A stretch of DNA of 5,424 bases, from contig CAJXWI010000211.1 in assembly GCA_913062735.1 (NCBI GenBank), forward strand, positions 1 to 5,424, written 5' to 3'. A program made the translations under genes and the position numbers. How positions within the stretch are numbered: position 1 is the stretch's first letter; each line of letters opens with the position of its first letter. Positions 1-5,424 of this stretch are shown here, piece by piece. The DNA is from an uncultured Arcobacter sp. (lineage in GTDB: Bacteria > Campylobacterota > Campylobacteria > Campylobacterales > Arcobacteraceae). The notes below the pieces were generated by a model. That model had not been told where the DNA came from and did no database searches. It saw only the letters and a list, made by a program, of their open reading frames with translations.

Positions 1-1
1 G

Positions 2-361
2 TCTGATCTCAATTTACTAAAAGGTGTAGGAACTAAAACTTCGAATTTATTAAAGAGAAAAAACATAAATACTATTTTTGATTTATTATGGAAATTACCA
101 AAATCTTACACTGATAGAAGTTTATCATCTAAGATAAAAGATCTAAAAATAGATGAAATACAGACCATAACCATAATACCTTTCAAATATTCATTCCCAA
201 GAGTTAGAAACTTACCAAATAAAGTTTTATGCAAAGATGATACTGGTGAGATAGATTGTGTTTTTTTTAACAGTTATGAAGGTTATATCAAAAAAATATT
301 ACCCATCGGCAAAGAAGTTACGATTAGTGGGAAAATCAAATACTTTAGAAATAAAAGCTGA
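2..361 (+). CDS. recG: RecG ATP-dependent DNA helicase, N-terminal fragment (truncated at both ends)
   Basis: RecG is a cytoplasmic helicase that remodels stalled forks and Holliday junctions. An open frame runs from the left edge to TGA 359-361, 119 codons. It begins with a helix-hairpin-helix-like motif (LLKGVGTKTSNLLKRK), then FDLLWKLPKSYTDRS, matching the RecG LLxxFPxxYxDR signature. A wedge/OB-fold stretch follows with FPRVRNLPNK, DDTGEIDCVFFN and GYIKKILPIGKEVTISGKI. Only the first few residues appear to be missing on the left. RecG similarity ends at about FRNK (bases 344-355), where family members continue with something like YQITNP; here a serine and a stop follow. All of the rest of the wedge and the helicase motor are absent, so the fragment cannot be a working helicase. 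The style, especially the PRVRNLPNK segment, recalls alphaproteobacterial (SAR11-like) RecG rather than Campylobacterota RecG; that is from memory. Hand-counted G+C over bases 1-300 is about 25%. Confidence 0.8.
   Translation, partial: SDLNLLKGVGTKTSNLLKRKNINTIFDLLWKLPKSYTDRSLSSKIKDLKIDEIQTITIIPFKYSFPRVRNLPNKVLCKDDTGEIDCVFFNSYEGYIKKILPIGKEVTISGKIKYFRNKS
344..358. other. Abrupt junction between recG and an unrelated gene (chimera or rearrangement)
   Basis: RecG-like coding in frame 2 is convincing up to about base 355. Coding of the downstream secreted protein, in frame 3, becomes convincing from about base 345-360 (LEIKADLESGQAIDPYIVGA). Neither gene has a natural boundary here: recG lacks its motor domains and P1 lacks a start codon, ribosome binding site and export signal. 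The overlap is a short AT-rich stretch (TTTAGAAATAAA) that could act as microhomology in assembly or in real recombination. The exact breakpoint cannot be fixed from one sequence. Confidence 0.7.
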
Positions 362-1832
362 TTTAGAAAGTGGACAAGCTATTGATCCATATATTGTTGG
401 AGCACAATTCTGGGTTGATGTAAATAATGATGGACAGCAAGACTCTAATGAATTATCAACATTATCGGGAACAGATGGCAAGTTTAGCTTTAGTGTAAGT
501 TTTCCAAGTGATTCAAATATGACTATGATTCAGCAAGGGTTACACAATGGTGTACCTTTTGATGGAAATCTAAGTGCAAGTTACGATCCAAGTAAAAATG
601 GGATTGTATCTCCAATTACTTCTTTAGGAAATAAAGGGTTTAGTGATACAGAATTGATTTCATTATTGGCAAATGCAGGACTTACAGGTGTAAGCGCAGA
701 TGAATTATATATGGATCCATTTGATACTAGTTTATTACCTGTAGATGGAAATATGACGGGGTATACAGATGACCAAATCAATCAATTCAAAAGAGTATTA
801 GTATCAAATGTTTTGATTAATTCAACAGTTGCAATATCTGACAATGGATACAGTTTAGATAAAACATCAATGACATCTACATTTTTTACAGGAGGAAACA
901 GTAGTCCTATTAAACTAATGGGAGATATGGCTAATCAAGTATTTACGTTGGATAGCGTACGTAATCAAAATGCGAGAGTCATGGCTCGAGTTTATGTAAC
1001 TGTCGCAAATCACTTTACAACAAGTGTAAGAGAAGATGTCTTAGCAAATGGTATGGGTAATGTTGGTACTAAGTTTATTTCTTTATCAACTACAACTACT
1101 GATGTAATAAATACATTAATTACTGCGTATAGAAAAGCGTTAAGTGTTGGAATTAGTGATCCGAAATTTGCATGGGTAATTGATGATCAAAGTAATTATC
1201 AACCTGTTCTAATGATTAACTCTCAAGATTTAGGAGATGCGAATATCACTATTGTTTATGACAGTGATGGTGATAAAATAGGTGATAAAAATATAACTAT
1301 TGCATCAAATAAAGACTTTACTGATGAATTTGAAACAACAACAAACAATGCATGGACTCTAGATGCAAGTGGCTTATTAAATGCCGATTCAAGAGTCTTT
1401 AACTTACTTGGAACACAACTTGTAATTGATGGAACATCATATGGTGTAATGGACGTTATTTACAATGGCTTTAACTTTCATCCTGAAGTTTCATATCCCG
1501 CGTATGGTTTAGGTGGCTCAACTAATAGTGAAACTATTGTGGTAAATGGTAAAACATATATCTTAAAACTGTATTCAAAGATTAATGTGACAGATGCAAG
1601 TACGAGTTTTACTGATGCTACACTTATTAAAGTAAATGCTGTTGATGGCAGCAGTAGTGTTGAAACAGGTTTTGTGGCTGCAGAAGACTATAAAGATACT
1701 TTATTATTTATTAAAGTATTTGATGCCTCAGGATCTTTGATTAAATCTACAGGAGCTCTAAATGCTGTTGGTGGAGCAACTACAATAACATTTGATAATA
1801 TTTTACTTGGAGTTTCAGCAGGTCAATTTTAG
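345..1832 (+). CDS. Large secreted/surface protein P1 with EF-hand-type calcium loop and shared C-terminal module; 5' end missing
   Basis: The open frame formally begins at GTG 258, but bases 258 to about 345 are recG read out of frame, so the real start is lost. From about 345 there are roughly 495 codons to TAG 1830-1832. The first domain (about 372-500) resembles the SdrD-B/carboxypeptidase-regulatory-like folds of surface proteins: IDPYIVGAQFWVDVNNDG leads into a perfect 12-residue EF-hand-type loop, DVNNDGQQDSNE (417-452). Next comes a probably helical region opening with SPITSLGNKGFSDTEL and followed by DPFD, a pattern I associate with Campylobacterota and gammaproteobacterial surface proteins. 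A second acidic loop, DSDGDKIGD, lies at 1260-1286. The last ~110 residues (1494-1829) are a module shared with the next two genes. A signal peptide or lipobox is expected on the missing part. No enzymatic motif is visible. Two 60-base lines sampled inside it average about 34% G+C. Function unknown; surface or adhesin-like role is inferred. Confidence 0.75.
   Translation, partial: LEIKADLESGQAIDPYIVGAQFWVDVNNDGQQDSNELSTLSGTDGKFSFSVSFPSDSNMTMIQQGLHNGVPFDGNLSASYDPSKNGIVSPITSLGNKGFSDTELISLLANAGLTGVSADELYMDPFDTSLLPVDGNMTGYTDDQINQFKRVLVSNVLINSTVAISDNGYSLDKTSMTSTFFTGGNSSPIKLMGDMANQVFTLDSVRNQNARVMARVYVTVANHFTTSVREDVLANGMGNVGTKFISLSTTTTDVINTLITAYRKALSVGISDPKFAWVIDDQSNYQPVLMINSQDLGDANITIVYDSDGDKIGDKNITIASNKDFTDEFETTTNNAWTLDASGLLNADSRVFNLLGTQLVIDGTSYGVMDVIYNGFNFHPEVSYPAYGLGGSTNSETIVVNGKTYILKLYSKINVTDASTSFTDATLIKVNAVDGSSSVETGFVAAEDYKDTLLFIKVFDASGSLIKSTGALNAVGGATTITFDNILLGVSAGQF
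1494..1829 (+). repeat. Shared C-terminal module, copy 1 (in P1)
   Basis: This is the most divergent of three protein-level copies. It starts YPAYGLGGST, passes through VNGKTYILKLYSKINV, and ends with DYKDTLLFIKVFDASGSL. These align with the GGxT, (D/N)GxxYT...(Y/F)SxLNI and DYxN...K(V/L)FKS blocks of the copies at 2034 and 2902, with small gaps. Similarity is visible in protein, not as a DNA repeat. Confidence 0.6.
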
Positions 1833-1848
1833 TATATACAAATTAACG

Positions 1849-1877
1849 AAAGAGCAGGGTTTTGCCCCTCTCTTTTT
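1849..1877 (+). terminator. Rho-independent terminator after P1
   Basis: AAAGAG (1849-1854), a bulged C (1855) and AGGG (1856-1859) pair with CCCT (1866-1869), CTC (1870-1872) and TTT (1873-1875) around a six-base loop. The stem runs directly into a T tract (1873-1877). It begins 16 bases after the P1 stop codon and separates P1 from the downstream gene set. Confidence 0.85.
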
Positions 1878-1891
1878 GTTATATGTATTTC

Positions 1892-1925
1892 ATTTTAAAA
1901 GTATTTGTATGAGTACTTTTAAAAT
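1892..1925. repeat. Perfect 12-bp inverted repeat upstream of P2
   Basis: ATTTTAAAAGTA (1892-1903) and its exact reverse complement TACTTTTAAAAT (1914-1925) flank a 10-base spacer. Each arm also contains the palindrome TTTTAAAA. It lies after the P1 terminator and 30 bases before the P2 start. No T tract follows, so it is not a typical terminator. TAAAAT at 1920-1925, in the right arm, could serve as a -10 box, although no convincing -35 is present; if so, the repeat could be an operator or a 5'-leader hairpin for the P2-P3-P4 operon. The structure is seen; the role is inference. Confidence 0.6.
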
Positions 1926-1955
1926 CGAATACAAAATAAACTATAAAGGTTTCAG

Positions 1956-2363
1956 ATGAAAAAGAATATAAGAAAAGCGTTTTTTCTGTTTCTATTTCCA
2001 TTATCTATTTTAGCTAGTGGTGCATTTAGTGAGTATGAGTATAGAGCATTTGCTATGGGAGGAAACACTGAAACGACGAAATCAGTGTTTGAATTAGATG
2101 GTGAAAAATATACTTTAGTAGCATATTCAACTTTGAATATATCTTTTGATGATGTAAGTTTGGATAGTGAAGTTAATATCATTATCCCAAAACTGAATGA
2201 TAAACAACTCCCTATAATACAACTGTCAAATGATTACAGCAATAATCATGTTGTCTTCAAGCTATTTAAAAGTCAAACAGTTTTTGATGAATCTACTTTG
2301 GTTAATACGACAAGTGAAATATATATTGGCAGTAATTATACAAACATAGAAATTGAACTATAA
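1956..2363 (+). CDS. Small exported protein P2 consisting of one shared module
   Basis: It has 135 codons, starting at ATG 1956 behind an AAAGG site (1945-1949), and ending at TAA 2361-2363. The N-terminus has lysines followed by a hydrophobic core (FFLFLFPLSILASGAFS), a clear Sec signal peptide, with cleavage probably around residues 20-25. The remaining ~110 residues are almost exactly the module found at the C-terminus of P1 and P3: YRAFAMGGNTETTKSVF, then DGEKYTLVAYSTLNI, then LPIIQLSNDYSNN and FKSQTVFDESTLV. It is probably all-beta, judging by alternating hydrophobic residues. There is no cysteine and no catalytic motif. The protein ends in nonpolar leucine (NIEIEL). It is the first gene of an apparent operon, 10 nt ahead of P3. 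I recognise no named family; a periplasmic or secreted small structural protein is the most that can be said. Confidence 0.8.
   Translation: MKKNIRKAFFLFLFPLSILASGAFSEYEYRAFAMGGNTETTKSVFELDGEKYTLVAYSTLNISFDDVSLDSEVNIIIPKLNDKQLPIIQLSNDYSNNHVVFKLFKSQTVFDESTLVNTTSEIYIGSNYTNIEIEL
2034..2363 (+). repeat. Shared module, copy 2 (mature P2)
   Basis: Hand alignment with the copy in P3 gives 19 identities in 34 positions for the first block (YRAF... to LNI) and 21 in 37 for the second (LNDKQLP... to TLV). The region between the blocks varies in length and sequence, as expected for a surface loop. Confidence 0.8.
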
Positions 2364-2368
2364 GGAAA
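2362..2368 (+). promoter_or_regulatory. Ribosome binding site fixing the P3 start
   Basis: AAGGAAA overlaps the P2 stop codon and lies about 5-9 bases before ATG 2374. It selects ATG 2374 over the upstream in-frame TTG 2353, which lies inside P2 and would put seven polar residues (MNYKENI) before the signal peptide. Confidence 0.75.
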
Positions 2369-2373
2369 ATATT

Positions 2374-3309
2374 ATGAAAATGAGATTATATCTTCAAATA
2401 CTTTTAGCTTTTGTCTTTGTTAGTTCCTTAAATGCAGAGAGTTTGACTCTTAAACAAGGATGGAATCTAATTGGAATAGCATCAAAAATATCAGCTTCAG
2501 ATTTACAATCGAATCCAAGTATAGAAAAAGTAGTAACAGGTGGGAGAACTTCCACAACGTTTATCTATGACAAGGCAGCTTCTTTTTCTTTGGGAACAAT
2601 GAGTTTGGGACAAGGATATTGGGTATATGTAAATGCGGACACTACTTTAGAATACACTAAAGAACTAACATTGCCTTCAATTATTTCACTCAAGTCTGGT
2701 TGGAACTTGGTTCATCTTTTTGAAGAACTTGACTCAAGTACAATGTCAAACTATGCTGATATTAACAAAGTTGTGACAGGGGGAGTATCATCAGATACTT
2801 TTATTTATGATAGAAGCGCATCTTTTGCATTAGGAACAATGAAACTTGGACAAGGTTATTGGATCAATGTTGATAATGATATGGAATTTGTTTTTAACCG
2901 ATTTACGTTTCGAGCATGGGATATAGGTGGAGATACACAAACATCAAAATCTGTTTTTAGACTCAATGGAGTTGATTACACGATGTTTGCATTCTCTTCC
3001 TTAAATATCGAAGAACAAAATGCAAATACTTCAGGTGGCTCAAGTATATTAAGAGGAACAGTTATGGATAAGAGTGTTCCAATTATACAAGTAAATGATG
3101 ACTATACAAATAAAACAGTAGCACTCAAAGTTTTTAAGAGTAATACTGTTTTTGATGAAACAACACTAATCACTCAAAGTGGAAGTATTGTGGCGAGTAC
3201 TGGAGTTGTGGATTATCCTAATATCACTTTTAGTAATCCGGATGATTTTAGACCATTGGAACCTAGTGACACTAATATTGAGATGCCACCAAGTGCACCA
3301 GTATTTTAA
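2374..3309 (+). CDS. Exported protein P3: two 80-residue GWNL repeats plus shared C-terminal module
   Basis: It has 311 codons from ATG 2374 to TAA 3307-3309. A signal peptide (MKMRLYLQILLAFVFVSSLNA) has probable cleavage after Ala21. Residues 24-175 are two copies of a GWNL domain with an exact 80-residue period: GWNLIG at 29 and GWNLVH at 109, KVVTGG at 52 and 132, TFIYD at 62 and 142, LGQGYW at 78 and 158. GWNL-type repeats occur in many predicted surface proteins, notably in Campylobacterota as I recall; no enzymatic activity is established for them. Residues 177-285 are the module shared with P1 and P2 (FRAWDIGGDTQTSKSVF, VPIIQVNDDYTNK, FKSNTVFDETTL). A short Pro-rich tail follows, ending PPSAPVF. 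The gene starts 10 nt after P2 and is probably co-transcribed with it and with P4. A cell-surface or secreted binding role is inferred only. Confidence 0.82.
   Translation: MKMRLYLQILLAFVFVSSLNAESLTLKQGWNLIGIASKISASDLQSNPSIEKVVTGGRTSTTFIYDKAASFSLGTMSLGQGYWVYVNADTTLEYTKELTLPSIISLKSGWNLVHLFEELDSSTMSNYADINKVVTGGVSSDTFIYDRSASFALGTMKLGQGYWINVDNDMEFVFNRFTFRAWDIGGDTQTSKSVFRLNGVDYTMFAFSSLNIEEQNANTSGGSSILRGTVMDKSVPIIQVNDDYTNKTVALKVFKSNTVFDETTLITQSGSIVASTGVVDYPNITFSNPDDFRPLEPSDTNIEMPPSAPVF
2443..2898 (+). repeat. Tandem duplication of the GWNL domain in P3 (80-residue period)
   Basis: Unit 1 starts at 2443 and unit 2 at 2683, without net insertion or deletion between them. Shared positions include GWNL, KVVTGG, TFIYD, ASF, LGTM and LGQGYW. 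DNA-level similarity is partial, so this is an old rather than a fresh duplication. Confidence 0.85.
2902..3228 (+). repeat. Shared C-terminal module, copy 3 (in P3)
   Basis: Residues 177-285 of P3 carry the same blocks as mature P2. Conserved points are RA, GGxT, TxKSVF, Gxx YT, SxLNI, DKxxPIIQ, DYxN and FKSxTVFDExTL. The middle is a few residues longer here and rich in Ser and Gly (TSGGSS). Confidence 0.8.
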
Positions 3310-3326
3310 ATAATTTACTTATATAT

Positions 3327-3332
3327 AAAAGG
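3327..3332 (+). promoter_or_regulatory. Ribosome binding site supporting a TTG start for P4
   Basis: AAAAGG lies six bases before TTG 3339. No ATG occurs in frame near the signal peptide, so this site together with the MKKFILVV-type N-terminus decides the unusual start codon. Confidence 0.7.
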
Positions 3333-3338
3333 CAGTTT

Positions 3339-5424
3339 TTGAAAAAATTTATTTTAGTTGTATTGATATTTGTTTATACATCATTGTCATTTGCAGTTGC
3401 CCTACCAGAAGATTCAAATTATAATCAATCTAAATTTAGCAAAGACTTTGCACTTGATGCCAATACCGCTAACTTTGCATTTGCAAATGATGATAAAGAT
3501 TATTTAAATAATCTTTTTAAAACTGAATATTTTTGGGCAGAAAGTATTACTGATAAACCTTATTCTCAGTATACAAGTCCAAATGATATGATACGAGACT
3601 TTAGATACTCAAGTGATAAATGGAGTTATGCACTAACTTTACAAGATTTCGAAAGTAGTTCCACTCAAGTGGAATCTGGTTTTGGTTGTAAGTATGATGG
3701 AATCACAATAGAAAATATGAGAATCGAGTCTCCTTGTGAAAACTCAGGTTTACAAAGAGGTGATAAAGTTACTCATATAAATGGTATTGAGGCAACAGGT
3801 GAAAGCTATACTGCTGCGCAGGACAATTTAGGTGTAGAAGTGACTTTCACAATAACGAGAGCAACTAGTACTTTAAACATTAATATTACTCCACTGGAGT
3901 ATAACTACAAACTAACAGATAAAAAAATATTTATTTCGAAAGATGATATAAAAGTAGGCTATATGATATATGATCATTTTTCTTCTTTAAGTACTGTTGA
4001 AATAGATGAAACTTTTACTTATTTTAAAGATTATAATATTACAGAACTGATTATTGATTTAAGATATAATGGTGGTGGTAGCGTCAATACTGCTACTGTA
4101 TTACTTGATAAAATTGCAGGAGATAAACAAGAAGGAAAAGTTCAATTTTATTCTCAATGGAATAATAATCATCAAGATAAAAATGCATATTCTCATTTTA
4201 TTAAAAATGATAATTCTTTGAATATAAAAAGAGTTTTTTTCTTGACCTCAGAAAATACAGCGTCTTCAAGTGAACTGGTTATTAATTCTCTTAAACCATA
4301 TGTTGATGTTAAAGTAATTGGTTCAAAAACCAATGGTAAACCTTTTGGGATGAGTGGACGATTAAAAAATGATTATCTTTATTTTTTAATTAACTATACA
4401 TTTTTTAATGCAGATGGCATTGGTAATTATGTTGATGGTTTGGATTTTAATTGTTCCGTTTCTGATAATCTTAATTTTCAAAGAGGTGAAATAAATGAGA
4501 GACTATTTCGTGACGCTTTATATTATATAAAAGAAAATAAATGTGCAAATGGCTATACTTTTCCTGCTGATGAATACCGATTAATTACTGATAAACCTAA
4601 TTCTATATTATTTGAAAATAAAATTTATACTTTGGAGAGTAAGACAGAACAATATTTGGACTTAAATATGACAGAAGCTGGAAATATTGACATTGAAAAT
4701 TCCTCTTCAACAGAGATAAAAATCTATGATAAATATATGAATGTTGTCCTACATACAAATTCAAGTGATGATATTTTCTTGGATGAAGGTATGTATTTTG
4801 TGAAACTAACGAACACCTCATATAACAGTAATAAAGTAGAATTTTACTCTCCAATTTTAGATAAAGTAAAGAATTTCTCAAAAATCACCAATGCTACTTA
4901 TACTATAGATACAAATTTTGAAAATTATTTTTATTATTTAAACATGCCCCAAAATGGTAATTTTGATGTGAATATCAAGTCTTTTGCAACATATATTACT
5001 ATTTTTGATGAAAATTTAAATATTGTTAGTTCAAAATCTAATCAAGATCGTACGGTTGCCTTATCACAAGGAAAATATATAGTTAAAATTAGAAGTAGCA
5101 ACATCGAAAATAAAGTAAGCTTCTATAGTCCCTCTCTTGATAATTTGAACAACTTTTCTGAATTAACAAGTGAATTATACACAGTACCTGAGATGAATGT
5201 TCAATACTTTTATCATACTGTTACAGATACGACAGATTTGGATATTTTGCTAGATGAAAATTCAGATCTCTATGTTACTGTTTATGATGAAAACTTAACT
5301 GTGGTAAGTGAAAAGTCCAATACTATTCAAGATTTATCATTAGAAGAGGGTACGTACATTATAAAGCTAACAAATGATAGCACGTATAATTTAGATGTTA
5401 AGTTTTCTACTTTTGCATTGGAAC
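3339..5424 (+). CDS. Secreted S41 family (C-terminal processing) peptidase with PDZ domain and tandem C-terminal repeats; incomplete at right edge
   Basis: Open from TTG 3339 through 695 codons to the window edge, no stop reached. The N-terminus (MKKFILVVLIFVYTSLSFAVA) is a signal peptide with an SFA or AVA cleavage site. A PDZ domain spans about 112-165 (SPCENSGLQRGDKVTHINGIEA). The S41 core shows the DLRYNGGGS motif at 240-248, catalytic Ser309 in NTASSSELVINSLKPY, and Lys334 in GSKTNGKPFG. The Ser-Lys spacing of 25 equals that of known members such as Prc and D1 processing peptidase, so the enzyme should be active. Cys372 and Cys402, framing DFNCSVSDNL and ENKCANG, may form a disulfide, as may Cys117 and Cys133. 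From residue 427 three repeats of about 93 residues follow, resembling bacterial pre-peptidase C-terminal (PPC-like) beta domains. It sits 29 nt after P3, likely the same operon. Substrate unknown; P1-P3 are candidates by context. Confidence 0.9.
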   Translation, partial: MKKFILVVLIFVYTSLSFAVALPEDSNYNQSKFSKDFALDANTANFAFANDDKDYLNNLFKTEYFWAESITDKPYSQYTSPNDMIRDFRYSSDKWSYALTLQDFESSSTQVESGFGCKYDGITIENMRIESPCENSGLQRGDKVTHINGIEATGESYTAAQDNLGVEVTFTITRATSTLNINITPLEYNYKLTDKKIFISKDDIKVGYMIYDHFSSLSTVEIDETFTYFKDYNITELIIDLRYNGGGSVNTATVLLDKIAGDKQEGKVQFYSQWNNNHQDKNAYSHFIKNDNSLNIKRVFFLTSENTASSSELVINSLKPYVDVKVIGSKTNGKPFGMSGRLKNDYLYFLINYTFFNADGIGNYVDGLDFNCSVSDNLNFQRGEINERLFRDALYYIKENKCANGYTFPADEYRLITDKPNSILFENKIYTLESKTEQYLDLNMTEAGNIDIENSSSTEIKIYDKYMNVVLHTNSSDDIFLDEGMYFVKLTNTSYNSNKVEFYSPILDKVKNFSKITNATYTIDTNFENYFYYLNMPQNGNFDVNIKSFATYITIFDENLNIVSSKSNQDRTVALSQGKYIVKIRSSNIENKVSFYSPSLDNLNNFSELTSELYTVPEMNVQYFYHTVTDTTDLDILLDENSDLYVTVYDENLTVVSEKSNTIQDLSLEEGTYIIKLTNDSTYNLDVKFSTFALE
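4617..5424 (+). repeat. Three tandem ~93-residue PPC-like repeats in the peptidase tail
   Basis: Units begin near 4617, 4887 and 5166. Each has YT near the start, an (I/V)(Y/F)DxxxxVV or IV strand (IYDKYMNVV, IFDENLNIV, VYDENLTVV), and an L/A..GxY(I/F)(V/I)K strand (EGMYFVKL, QGKYIVKI, EGTYIIKL). Units 1 and 2 end in FYSPxLDxxxNFS, at residues 502 and 595, exactly 93 apart. The third runs into the window edge and more may follow. The similarity to PPC domains is by pattern only. Confidence 0.75.

Noticed and set aside
299..481. Minus-strand open frame of 60 codons
   Set aside because: It is antisense to the recG fragment and P1, with no ribosome binding site or recognisable protein pattern.
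581..781. Minus-strand open frame of 66 codons
   Set aside because: It is antisense to a well-supported region of P1 and shows no protein features of its own.
1892..1925. Second terminator for P1
   Set aside because: The stem is AT-only apart from one G-C pair and no T tract follows; the real terminator is at 1849-1877.
1952..2182. Minus-strand open frame of 76 codons
   Set aside because: It is antisense to P2, whose signal peptide, ribosome binding site and similarity to P3 prove the plus-strand reading.
2353..2373. Upstream TTG start for P3
   Set aside because: It overlaps the end of P2 and adds polar residues before the signal peptide; ATG 2374 has a well-placed AAGGAAA site.
3307..3338. 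Possible promoter (TATATA-type sequence) between P3 and P4
   Set aside because: It sits immediately before the ribosome binding site, leaving no room for a normal transcript start, and has no -35; AT-rich gaps give such matches by chance.
4603..4881. Minus-strand open frame of 92 codons
   Set aside because: It is antisense to the peptidase repeats, which are supported by repeat similarity in the plus strand; its composition looks like chance.

Overview
The window is AT-rich and looks like a marine or sediment bacterium, or a metagenomic contig from one. Exported proteins with GWNL-type repeats, a large secreted protein opening with a DxNxDGxxDxxE calcium loop, and a secreted S41 peptidase are a combination I associate with Campylobacterota (Sulfurimonas, Sulfurovum or Arcobacter relatives). 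That assignment is an inference from protein style, not a database match.

The first ~355 bases do not fit the rest. They encode the N-terminal part of RecG (HhH motif, wedge/OB fold), in a form that recalls alphaproteobacterial, SAR11-like RecG. The reading frame breaks into a different gene at about 345-358. This is either a chimeric assembly join or a real rearrangement. As a result, the long open frame that formally opens at GTG 258 has a false N-terminus, and its gene (P1) is truncated at the 5' end.

Layout, all on the + strand: recG fragment (2-361, open at the left edge); P1, a large secreted calcium-binding-type protein missing its start (about 345-1832); a rho-independent terminator (1849-1877); a perfect 12-bp inverted repeat (1892-1925). 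A tight three-gene set then follows: P2, a small exported protein (1956-2363); P3, an exported protein with two 80-residue GWNL repeats (2374-3309); and P4, a secreted S41 Ser/Lys peptidase with a PDZ domain and tandem C-terminal repeats (3339 to the right edge, incomplete). Gaps of 10 and 29 nt and good ribosome binding sites suggest one operon.

The most notable point is a roughly 110-residue C-terminal module shared by P1, P2 and P3. It is the whole mature protein in P2, follows the GWNL repeats in P3, and closes P1. I do not recognise it as a named domain. With the adjacent secreted S41 peptidase, the locus looks like a family of surface or secreted proteins plus a protease that could process them; the functional link is inference. 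No tRNA, rRNA, CRISPR array or mobile element was seen.
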